Below, in pieces: positions 1 to 5,098 of a DNA stretch of 5,098 bases. The translations under genes were made by a program, and so were the position numbers. The DNA comes from Candidatus Latescibacterota bacterium. GTDB lineage: Bacteria; Eisenbacteria; RBG-16-71-46; SZUA-252. Positions within the stretch are counted from its first letter, which is position 1; every line of letters begins with the position of its first letter. Under the pieces are notes generated by a model. That model searched no databases. It saw only the letters and a list, made by a program, of their open reading frames with translations, and had not been told where the DNA came from. The DNA is taken from positions 1 to 5,098 of the forward strand of contig JACQPZ010000062.1 of the NCBI GenBank assembly GCA_016207265.1, read 5' to 3'.

Positions 1-43
1 AGGTACAACCGGCCACGAGAAGCGCAACGGCCAGGATTGGCAT
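1..43 (-). CDS. Possible divergent lipoprotein gene, 5' end only (runs off left edge)
   Basis: Read leftward from an ATG at 43-41, the minus strand encodes MPILAVALLVAGCT before the window ends. This resembles a short lipoprotein signal peptide: a hydrophobic core followed by the lipobox V-A-G-C, with Cys13 as the candidate lipidated residue. An in-frame TAA lies upstream (bases 100-98 on the minus strand) and no other ATG, GTG or TTG falls between it and the ATG, so this would be the only start. Against the call are the lack of any Lys or Arg in the n-region, the lack of a Shine-Dalgarno sequence, and the very short visible length. If real, the protein would be exported and anchored to a membrane, and its gene would be divergent from the plus-strand cluster. 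Function unknown. Confidence 0.33.
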   Translation of the reverse strand, partial: MPILAVALLVAGCT

Positions 44-49
44 CCAATC
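35..49. repeat. Perfect 6-bp inverted repeat with 3-nt spacer
   Basis: GATTGG-CAT-CCAATC is a perfect inverted repeat. Its 3-nt centre is the complement of the ATG proposed for the divergent lipoprotein gene. It could be a small operator or a weak hairpin over that start codon. At this length chance occurrence is quite possible, and no second copy was noticed. Confidence 0.4.
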
Positions 50-158
50 TGTCGAGCGGGCTTGTGGGAGGGCGAGGTTCCGTGTACCATTGCGATCTTA
101 CGCTTCTCCCACTAAGGAGTTGCAAGATATTGGAGCGTGCCCTGACCCGAGCGATCAC
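44..158. other. Intergenic/leader region before the plus-strand cluster
   Basis: This stretch is visibly less GC-rich than the genes and encodes nothing I recognise. Two plus-strand frames (those of positions 1 and 3) stay open through it, but their translations look non-protein-like. The best sigma70-like match is weak: TTGTGG at 62-67 and TACCAT at 85-90 with 17 nt between them. A good ribosome-binding sequence, AAGGAG, sits at 114-119 but is about 40 nt from the ATG at 159. It would therefore serve an earlier start, such as the small leader ORF at 130. If the left-edge lipoprotein gene is real, this region would hold promoters for both directions. Confidence 0.4.
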
Positions 159-162
159 ATGA
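130..162 (+). CDS. Possible 10-codon leader ORF coupled to the UroD-like gene
   Basis: A TTG at 130-132 opens a short frame reading (M)ERALTRAIT and ends at TGA 160-162. It has the only strong Shine-Dalgarno in the region, AAGGAG at 114-119 with a 10-nt spacer. Its stop overlaps the downstream ATG in the form ATGA (159-162), a classic arrangement for termination-reinitiation coupling. This would explain how the UroD-like gene is translated without a Shine-Dalgarno of its own. The peptide has no run of one amino acid that would suggest amino-acid attenuation. The frame is also open back to the left edge, so the ORF could be the tail of something longer, or chance. Confidence 0.25.
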   Translation: MERALTRAIT

Positions 163-1154
163 CCCGACGCGAGCGGATCCGAACGACGCTCCGTGGGGAG
201 CGGGTGGACCGGCCGCCGATGGCCTTCTGGCGGCACTTCTACGACCGGGAAGGGTCGGCCCAGGCACTGGCGGACGCCATGCTCTCGTTCCAGCAGGCAT
301 ACGATTGGGATCTGATGAAGGTGAACCCCCGAGCTTCCTACCATGTCGAGGACTGGGGCGTGCGGACGGAGCGGTCCGGCGCGGGACCTCTCGCGAAGCC
401 GCGGGTCGTCTCAAGCCCGATCCGCGAGCCGGCGGATTGGGATCGCATCCGGCCGGTGGATCCCACGAAAGGAGCGCTCGGCGAGATGCTGGACGCGGAG
501 GAACGGATCGCCGCGAAGATCCAGGGCGAAACCGACTGGCTCATGACGGTCTTCAACCCGATCTCGATCGCCGCCGATCTCGTGAACGAGGACGCCGTGT
601 TCCTCGACCATCTGAGGCGGCATGGCGAGCGGGTGCATGGAGCGCTCCGGGCGGTAACGGAGACGTTCGCGGAGTTCGTGCGCGAGTCGATGCAGCGCGG
701 CTGCTCCGGGATCTTCTTCGCCACGACCGACTACGGGAACGCGACCGTGATCGACCGGGGCCTCATGGAGGAATTCGGCCGCCCCTACGATCTTCGCGTT
801 CTCGAGGAAGCGAGGCGCGGCTCCCTCAATACGATCCACGTGTGCGGCCCCAAAGCATTCGTCAAAGAGCATCTCGACTATCCGGTCCCGATCATCTCCT
901 GGGCCGCCCACGACCCCACGAATCCATCGATCTCGAAGCTCCGTCCGTTGACGGACAAGACGTTTCTCACAGGGATCGACCACGAAGGGACCCTGGTGCA
1001 AGGCCCCGTCGAGGCCGTGCAGGCCGAGGCCCGCGCCGCGATCGAGGCTTCGGGCGGCGCCCGGTTCATTCTGGGGCCGGGCTGCGCGGTTCCGGCCGAT
1101 GCGCCCGAACGGCACATCGCGGCGGCCCGGGAGGCGGTGCTCGCATGCGCCTGA
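159..1154 (+). CDS. Uroporphyrinogen decarboxylase-superfamily protein (zinc methyltransferase-like, not HemE)
   Basis: A 331-residue protein of the UroD/MtaA superfamily (TIM-barrel fold), close to the usual length. The N-terminus MTRRERIRTTLRGERVDRPP is the family's typical opening, so I place the start at ATG 159. A TTG at 90 would add 23 residues that do not look conserved. Genuine HemE carries an arginine-rich RQAGR-type motif soon after this opening, whereas here the segment reads MAFWRHFYDREG, so porphyrinogen decarboxylation is unlikely. The C-terminal half has His227-Val-Cys229-Gly and, about 80 residues later, Cys309 in GPGCAVP. This matches the HxC...C zinc site of methylcobalamin:coenzyme M methyltransferases, which activates a thiol acceptor. 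A zinc-dependent corrinoid-linked methyl transfer is therefore possible, but no corrinoid protein gene is in view and the substrate is unknown. No signal peptide or membrane segment is present, so it is cytoplasmic. Its end overlaps panD by 10 nt. It lacks a close Shine-Dalgarno, and a leader ORF ending in ATGA may supply ribosomes. Confidence 0.85.
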   Translation: MTRRERIRTTLRGERVDRPPMAFWRHFYDREGSAQALADAMLSFQQAYDWDLMKVNPRASYHVEDWGVRTERSGAGPLAKPRVVSSPIREPADWDRIRPVDPTKGALGEMLDAEERIAAKIQGETDWLMTVFNPISIAADLVNEDAVFLDHLRRHGERVHGALRAVTETFAEFVRESMQRGCSGIFFATTDYGNATVIDRGLMEEFGRPYDLRVLEEARRGSLNTIHVCGPKAFVKEHLDYPVPIISWAAHDPTNPSISKLRPLTDKTFLTGIDHEGTLVQGPVEAVQAEARAAIEASGGARFILGPGCAVPADAPERHIAAAREAVLACA

Positions 1155-1528
1155 CCGCGTTCAAATCGAAGATTCATCGGGCGACCGTTACAGAAGCAGA
1201 CCTGAACTACGAAGGCTCGGTCACGATCGACGCGGACCTCATGGACGCAGCCGAGATCCTGCCGAACGAGCAGGTCCAGATCCTGAACGTGAATAACGGG
1301 GAGCGATTCGACACCTACGCCATCCGCGGCGCGAGAGGGTCCGGAATCATCTGCCTGAACGGCCCGGCCGCGCGCCTCGCCCACGTCGGCGATCCCGTCA
1401 TCATCCTGACCTACGCCCAGATGGAGCGCGAGGAGCTTCTGCGCCACGTCCCGATCGTGGTGACCGTGGACTCGAAGAACCGGATCCGACGTAGCGAGGA
1501 CGTCCCCTGGCCCCGAGGAAGGAGCTGA
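1145..1528 (+). CDS. panD: Aspartate 1-decarboxylase precursor
   Basis: A 127-residue pyruvoyl enzyme that converts L-aspartate to beta-alanine and CO2, feeding pantothenate and coenzyme A synthesis in the cytoplasm. The length is that of the family. The self-cleavage site Gly24-Ser25 sits in YEGSVTID exactly where it does in E. coli PanD. After cleavage, Ser25 becomes the pyruvoyl group of the alpha chain. Other expected active-site residues are in place: Lys9 in FKSKIHRA, Tyr22, Arg54, Thr57 and Tyr58 (ERFDTY), and Asn72 in the LNGPAAR loop, where the common NGAAAR has a Pro. The start is ATG 1145, behind GGGAGG (1129-1134) lying inside the previous gene; the genes overlap by 10 nt, implying translational coupling. 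It is followed after 5 nt by nfeD. No panB, panC or maturation factor PanZ is visible here. The remaining pathway genes must lie elsewhere, and many bacterial PanD proteins process themselves. Confidence 0.97.
   Translation: MRLTAFKSKIHRATVTEADLNYEGSVTIDADLMDAAEILPNEQVQILNVNNGERFDTYAIRGARGSGIICLNGPAARLAHVGDPVIILTYAQMEREELLRHVPIVVTVDSKNRIRRSEDVPWPRGRS
1519..1524 (+). promoter_or_regulatory. Ribosome-binding site fixing the GTG start of nfeD
   Basis: AAGGAG lies within the last codons of panD, 9 nt before GTG 1534. It favours that start over the in-frame ATG at 1570, which has no comparable site and would remove the arginine-rich n-region (residues 1-12) in front of the signal or anchor helix. 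Confidence 0.75.
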
Positions 1529-1533
1529 CCGCC

Positions 1534-2970
1534 GTGATCGTCCGGATCCGCCGCGGGCGCGCCGCGGGTATGGCCGCGCCCCTTCGGAGACTCGGGCGGC
1601 CCGCCGCCGGAGCCGCGCTTGGGATCCTCGCCCTGATCGCGCTCCTTGGCGCGGGATCCCCGGAGGAGCCGGCCGAGAAACCGGCCAGGAAGGCCGCCGA
1701 GAAACCGGCCGGACGCCCCGACAGGAAATCGGTCGAGAAGCCCGCGGAAGCCGCGGGGCCCCAGGTCGACGTCCTCACTCTCGAGGGCGCGATCCAGCCC
1801 ATCTCCGCCCAGGTCATCATGGAAGCGATCGGCCGCGCCGAGCGCGCGAAGCGCGAAGCGCTGATCATCCGGCTCGACACGCCGGGCGGCCTCGACACCG
1901 CCATGCGCGACATCATCAAGCGGATCCTGATATCGGAGGTGCCGGTCGTCGTCTACGTGGCGCCCTCGGGAAGCCGGGCCGCGTCGGCGGGGACGTTCAT
2001 CGCCTACGCGGCGCACGTCGCCGCGATGTCGCACGGCACTTCGATCGGAGCCGCGACGCCCGTGAGCGTCGGAGGGGGCGACGTCCAGAAGGACCTCGCC
2101 CGCAAGGTGAAGAACGACGCCGTGAGCTACATCCGATCGCTCGCCGCGCAGCGCGGGCGGAACGCCGATTGGGCGGAGAAGGCGGTCCGCGAAGGAGGCT
2201 CGCTTCCGGAGGACGAGGCGTTGAAGCTCCGCGTCGTTGATTTCGTGGCGCGCGACGTGGCCGATCTCCTGCGCCAGATGGACGGCAAGAAGGTCGTCGT
2301 GGCGGGGCTCACGCGCGTCCTCCACACGAAGGGCGCCGCGCAGAACGCCGTCGAGGCGAGCTGGAGGCAGAAGCTCCTCGGGAGGATCATCGATCCCAAC
2401 GTCGCTTACATCCTCTTCATTCTCGGATTCTACGGAATCCTCTTCGAGCTTTCGAATCCCGGCGCCATCCTGCCCGGCATCGTGGGCGGGATCTGCCTCC
2501 TCCTCGCGTTCCTCGCGTTCCAGGCCCTTCCGGTCAACATGACCGGTGTCTTCCTGATCCTGTTCGCGATGCTCCTGTTCGTCGTGGACATCAAGGTCCA
2601 AAGCCATGGGCTCCTCGCGGTCGGAGGCGTGGTGTCGCTGGTGCTCGGCTCGCTGATCCTTTTGAGCGGCCAGGGAGGCGCGATGCAGATCTCGAGAACC
2701 GTGATCGTCACGGTCGCCGTCGCGACGACGCTCTTCTTCGCGTTCATCGTGCGCGCCGGCTACCGGGCGCTCAGGCGCAAGCCCGTGACGGGGCAGGAGG
2801 GGCTCGTCGGGGAGCGCGGCGTGGCGGTCTCCGATCTCGGCGCCCAGGCGGGGCAGATCTTCGTGCACGGGGAGTACTGGGCGGCGGAGTCCGATGATCG
2901 GATCGAAAAGGGCGCGACGGTGATCGTCGACCGAGTCGACGGGATGCGTTTGCGCGTCCGGAAGGCCTAG
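1534..2970 (+). CDS. nfeD: Long-form NfeD membrane-bound serine protease (ClpP-class, stomatin operon partner)
   Basis: A 478-residue protein with the full NfeD long-form plan. Residues 1-21 are arginine-rich and 22-40 hydrophobic (signal peptide or anchor). Residues 42-75 form a Lys/Pro/Ala/Glu linker. Residues 76-250 form a ClpP-like protease domain, followed by about five membrane helices between 289 and 407. An OB-fold NfeD domain (415-478, GLVGERG...GEYWAA...KGATVIVDRVDGMRLRV) ends the protein. The protease domain has the oxyanion-type LDTPGGLD (114-121) and the nucleophile Ser151 in RAASAGT. Lys191, in ARKVKNDAVSYI, is the likely general base; the 40-residue Ser-Lys spacing matches the archaeal homologue PH1510 (Ser97/Lys138, from memory). 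Family members cleave the C-terminal hydrophobic segment of the stomatin encoded next door, and a slipin gene follows 14 nt later. The start is GTG, with AAGGAG 9 nt upstream. The protease domain should face outside the cytoplasm. The name NfeD comes from a nodulation locus and does not imply a nodulation role. Confidence 0.95.
   Translation: MIVRIRRGRAAGMAAPLRRLGRPAAGAALGILALIALLGAGSPEEPAEKPARKAAEKPAGRPDRKSVEKPAEAAGPQVDVLTLEGAIQPISAQVIMEAIGRAERAKREALIIRLDTPGGLDTAMRDIIKRILISEVPVVVYVAPSGSRAASAGTFIAYAAHVAAMSHGTSIGAATPVSVGGGDVQKDLARKVKNDAVSYIRSLAAQRGRNADWAEKAVREGGSLPEDEALKLRVVDFVARDVADLLRQMDGKKVVVAGLTRVLHTKGAAQNAVEASWRQKLLGRIIDPNVAYILFILGFYGILFELSNPGAILPGIVGGICLLLAFLAFQALPVNMTGVFLILFAMLLFVVDIKVQSHGLLAVGGVVSLVLGSLILLSGQGGAMQISRTVIVTVAVATTLFFAFIVRAGYRALRRKPVTGQEGLVGERGVAVSDLGAQAGQIFVHGEYWAAESDDRIEKGATVIVDRVDGMRLRVRKA
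1657..1758 (+). repeat. EKPA-repeat linker in nfeD (24-nt direct repeat)
   Basis: Codons 42-75 of nfeD encode a charged, proline-rich stretch in which EKPA recurs at residues 48-51, 56-59 and 68-71. The first two units share the identical 15-mer GCCGAGAAACCGGCC at 1672-1686 and 1696-1710, a 24-nt (8-codon) period that suggests recent tandem duplication. The third unit has diverged in codons. It probably forms a flexible spacer between the membrane anchor and the protease domain. Confidence 0.8.
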
Positions 2971-2984
2971 GGAGGGGGACGACG

Positions 2985-3752
2985 ATGTTTTCCATTTCCG
3001 CGCTGGTGCTGCTCTTTCTGGCGATCCTCGTGCTTTCGAGCGCCATCAAGGTCCTCCGTGAATACGAGCGGGGCGTCGTCTTCCGGATCGGGCGCGCGAT
3101 CGGCGCGAAAGGGCCGGGGCTGATCCTGCTCATCCCGGTCGTGGACAAGATGGTCCGAGTGCAGCTTCGGACGGTCGCGATGGAGGTGCCGCCGCAGGAC
3201 GTCATCACGAAGGACAACGTATCGGTGAAGGTGAACGCGGTGATCTATCTCCGGGTTCTCGACGCGAACAGGGCCGTGCTGGAGGTCGAGAACTACCTCT
3301 ACGCGACCTCGCAGATCGCCCAGACGACGCTCCGGAGCACCCTCGGCGAATCCGATCTGGACGAGCTGCTTTCGCAGCGCGAGAAACTCAACAAAGAGCT
3401 TCAGTCCGTAATCGACCGGCACACGGAGCCCTGGGGAATCAAGGTCAGCACGGTGGAGGTCAAGAACGTCGACCTGCCTCAGGAGATGCAGCGCGCGATC
3501 GCGCGGCAGGCCGAGGCGGAGCGGGAGCGGCGCGCGAAGGTGATCAACGCCGAGGGCGAGCTCCAGGCGTCGAAGAAGCTCTCCGAGGCCGCCGCGGTGA
3601 TCGCCACGCAGCCCCTCGCGATGCAGCTTCGCTACCTCCAGACGCTCGCGGAGATCGCGACGGAGAACAACTCCACAACGATCTTCCCGGTCCCGATCGA
3701 TCTCTTCGAGCCGCTGATCCGCGCGAGGCAGCTCGCGCAGGCCAAGCCGTAG
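2985..3752 (+). CDS. Slipin / stomatin-like SPFH-domain membrane protein
   Basis: A 255-residue slipin of usual length. An N-terminal hydrophobic helix (about 4-20) inserts in the membrane. The SPFH/PHB domain follows (about 24-190), with typical signatures: REYERGVVFRIGR, KGPGLILLIPVVD (Pro51 at the conserved stomatin proline), and MEVPPQDVITKDNVSVKVNAVIYLRV. Residues 165-205 are rich in Ala, Glu, Lys and Arg and should form the coiled-coil oligomerisation segment. The tail has the hydrophobic NSTTIFPVPIDLF (229-241), the segment that corresponds to the NfeD protease target in archaeal stomatin. Stomatins assemble into ring- or cage-like oligomers and organise membrane microdomains; the specific client is unknown. 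The start ATG 2985 has GGAGG at 2971-2975 with a 9-nt spacer. Adjacency to the long-form NfeD gene supports the slipin assignment over HflK/HflC or flotillin. The short intergenic gap implies co-transcription. Confidence 0.95.
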   Translation: MFSISALVLLFLAILVLSSAIKVLREYERGVVFRIGRAIGAKGPGLILLIPVVDKMVRVQLRTVAMEVPPQDVITKDNVSVKVNAVIYLRVLDANRAVLEVENYLYATSQIAQTTLRSTLGESDLDELLSQREKLNKELQSVIDRHTEPWGIKVSTVEVKNVDLPQEMQRAIARQAEAERERRAKVINAEGELQASKKLSEAAAVIATQPLAMQLRYLQTLAEIATENNSTTIFPVPIDLFEPLIRARQLAQAKP

Positions 3753-3781
3753 CGCCGGCGCTCACGACACCCATGATCCAC

Positions 3782-3787
3782 GGAGGG
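3782..3787 (+). promoter_or_regulatory. Ribosome-binding site fixing the TTG start of lpdA
   Basis: GGAGGG ends 8 nt before TTG 3796. The only ATG in the gap (3773) is out of frame with lpdA, and no other start codon precedes the FAD motif in frame. TTG is therefore the best start, and it gives the N-terminal length usual for the family. Confidence 0.75.
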
Positions 3788-3795
3788 ACGCGCGA

Positions 3796-5098
3796 TTGAA
3801 CGGCGATCGCTTTGACGTCGCCATCCTGGGCGGAGGGCCGGGCGGCTACGTCGCCGCGATTCGGGCGGGGCAGCTCGGGCTCAAGACCGCGCTGGTCGAA
3901 AAGGAGCGGGTCGGCGGCACGTGCCTTCACTGGGGCTGCATTCCCACCAAGGCGCTCCTCGAGACGGCCGAAGTCCTGATGCTCGCGCGCAGGGCCGGAG
4001 AGTTCGGCGTGCGCGTCTCCGAGGCCTCGCTCGACCTCAAGGCAGCCATGGAGCGGAAGGACCGGGTCGTGAAGAAGAACCTCATGGGCACCGAGTCCCT
4101 CCTCAAGAAGAACAAGGTGACGACGCTGAAGGGGGAGGGGCGGCTCAAGGCGAAGGACCGGATCGAGATCACGGATTCCACGGGCGGGAAACGCGAGATC
4201 ACCGCCGGGGCGATCGTGCTCGCGACCGGATCGCACGTGGGGTCGCTCCCGATGGTGCCGGTCGACGGCCGCGTCGTGCTCTCGAGCGACGATATCCTGA
4301 GTCTCGATCGCGTCCCCGAATCGCTCTTGGTCATCGGGGCGGGCGCCGTCGGCGTCGAGTTCGCCTCGATCTACCATTCGTTCGGCTCCAAGGTGATCCT
4401 GATCGAGAAGGAGCCCAGGCTCGTTCCGCTCGAAGACGCCGACGTGGCGGAGGCCCTGAAGCGGTCCTTCACCCGGCAGGGGATCGAGGTCAAGGTCGGC
4501 GCATCGATCCAGAACGTACGGGTCGAGGGGGAGCAGGCCTGGAGCGAGGTCATGGTGGACGGGAAGCTCGAGCGTCTCCACACGGAGCGCGTGCTCATGG
4601 CGGCGGGCCGGAAGCCCCGGACCGACGGGATCGGCCTCGAGGGAGTCGGCGTCGCGACCGAGCGGGGGTTCGTTCGCGTGGATCCGTACATGGAGACGAG
4701 CGTGCCGGGGATCTACGCGATCGGAGACATCGTTCCGACCCAGGCGCTCGCGCACGTCGCCTCGCACGAGGGAATCGTGGCCGTCGAGAAGATCGCGGGG
4801 AAACGCCCGCACCCCGTGAACTACGACGCGATCCCCAACTGCACCTACTGCCATCCCCAGATCGCGAGCGTGGGACTGACGGAGGCCCAGGCGCGCGCGT
4901 CGGGTCGCGCCGTGCGCGTCGGGAAATTCCCGTTCCTGGCGAACTCGAAGGCCTCGATCCTGGGGGAGGGGGACGGGTTCGTGAAGGCGGTCGCGGACGC
5001 ATCGACCGGTGAGATCCTGGGTGTCCACATCAGCGGCGTTCTGGCGACGGAACAGATCGCGGAGTCGGTCGTGGCGCGCCACTTCGAGGCGACGGCGC
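3796..5098 (+). CDS. lpdA: Dihydrolipoyl dehydrogenase (E3), 3'-truncated by window edge
   Basis: The first 434 codons of a flavoprotein disulfide reductase, about 30 residues short of the family's 460-470. It reoxidises dihydrolipoamide with NAD+ as the E3 subunit of pyruvate or 2-oxoglutarate dehydrogenase, or as glycine-cleavage L-protein, in the cytoplasm. The FAD-binding motif is GGGPGGYVAAIRAGQLG from residue 12. The redox-active disulfide is Cys43/Cys48 in GGTCLHWGCIPTK, the Lpd form rather than that of mercuric or glutathione reductase. The NAD-binding motif is GAGAVGVE at 181-188 and the second FAD motif YAIGD is at 307-311. The dimerisation domain begins near 340 and the ORF is open at the edge. 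The catalytic His-Glu motif (HPTLSE type) lies beyond the window and cannot be checked. The gene starts at TTG, 43 nt after the slipin gene, with a good ribosome-binding site. No E1 or E2 gene is visible, so the complex served is undetermined. Confidence 0.96.
   Translation, partial: MNGDRFDVAILGGGPGGYVAAIRAGQLGLKTALVEKERVGGTCLHWGCIPTKALLETAEVLMLARRAGEFGVRVSEASLDLKAAMERKDRVVKKNLMGTESLLKKNKVTTLKGEGRLKAKDRIEITDSTGGKREITAGAIVLATGSHVGSLPMVPVDGRVVLSSDDILSLDRVPESLLVIGAGAVGVEFASIYHSFGSKVILIEKEPRLVPLEDADVAEALKRSFTRQGIEVKVGASIQNVRVEGEQAWSEVMVDGKLERLHTERVLMAAGRKPRTDGIGLEGVGVATERGFVRVDPYMETSVPGIYAIGDIVPTQALAHVASHEGIVAVEKIAGKRPHPVNYDAIPNCTYCHPQIASVGLTEAQARASGRAVRVGKFPFLANSKASILGEGDGFVKAVADASTGEILGVHISGVLATEQIAESVVARHFEATA

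Noticed and set aside
90..158. TTG start at 90 for the UroD-like protein
   Set aside because: It would add 23 residues unlike the family N-terminus. The ATG at 159 begins the conserved MTRRERI opening, although its own ribosome-binding site is weak.
305..1144. N-terminal extension of panD through the UroD-like gene
   Set aside because: The frame is open but the translation is Arg/Gly-rich nonsense. The normal PanD length, GGGAGG site and Gly24-Ser25 position all fix the start at 1145.
1411..2868. 485-codon open frame on the minus strand opposite nfeD
   Set aside because: It lies antisense to a clear NfeD gene. Its translation is low-complexity, rich in Arg, His, Asp and Glu, with no recognisable domain. 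GC-biased third positions remove stops on the opposite strand.
3751..3762. Palindrome AGCGCCGGCGCT after the slipin gene as a terminator
   Set aside because: It has no loop and no following T-run, and it sits where GC-rich palindromes are common. There is no support for intrinsic termination.
4846..4860. Cytochrome c haem-binding site (CTYCH)
   Set aside because: It occurs inside a cytoplasmic FAD/NAD enzyme without a signal peptide, so the pattern match is best read as coincidence.
3921..5012. 363-codon plus-strand frame inside lpdA
   Set aside because: It is an Arg/Gly-rich out-of-frame translation. The overlapping frame carries every Lpd motif without interruption.
3544..5082. 512-codon minus-strand frame opposite lpdA and the slipin end
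   Set aside because: It spans two convincing plus-strand genes and their gap and has a skewed Arg/His/Asp/Leu composition with no motif, so it is a shadow frame.

Overview
The window is GC-rich bacterial DNA (roughly two thirds G+C by eye) in which every confident gene lies on the plus strand and the genes are tightly packed. The strong G/C bias at third codon positions also produces many long but meaningless open frames on both strands. No marker here fixes the taxon. A GC-rich, probably uncultivated bacterium is the most I can infer; Eisenbacteria-, Acidobacteria- or Myxococcota-like lineages are a guess.

Layout. Bases 1-158 are a short regulatory or intergenic stretch. It may hold the first codons of a divergent lipoprotein gene running off the left edge and, on the plus strand, a tiny leader ORF that ends in an ATGA overlap with the next gene. 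Then come five genes in one direction: a uroporphyrinogen-decarboxylase-superfamily protein with an HxC...C zinc motif (159-1154); panD, aspartate 1-decarboxylase (1145-1528), overlapping it by 10 nt; a long-form NfeD membrane serine protease (1534-2970); a slipin/stomatin SPFH protein (2985-3752); and lpdA, dihydrolipoyl dehydrogenase (3796 to the right edge), missing only its C-terminal end. The gaps are -10, 5, 14 and 43 nt, and no terminator is visible, so a single transcription unit is likely. nfeD starts at GTG and lpdA at TTG, each behind a good Shine-Dalgarno sequence.

How the genes fit together. NfeD and slipin form a well-known membrane pair in which the NfeD protease acts on the hydrophobic C-terminal segment of the stomatin; both the catalytic Ser/Lys and the candidate target segment are present. 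PanD makes beta-alanine for pantothenate and coenzyme A, and Lpd is the E3 subunit of the CoA-consuming 2-oxoacid dehydrogenases (or glycine cleavage), so these two have a loose metabolic link. The UroD-like protein is unlikely to be HemE and looks more like a zinc-dependent, corrinoid-type methyltransferase relative; its substrate cannot be read from the sequence.

I see no phage, transposon, CRISPR, RNA gene or defence island. Most of the window is conserved housekeeping DNA in a somewhat unusual order. The items most worth checking are the UroD-like/panD overlap, the leader ORF, the left-edge lipoprotein start and the NfeD-slipin pair.
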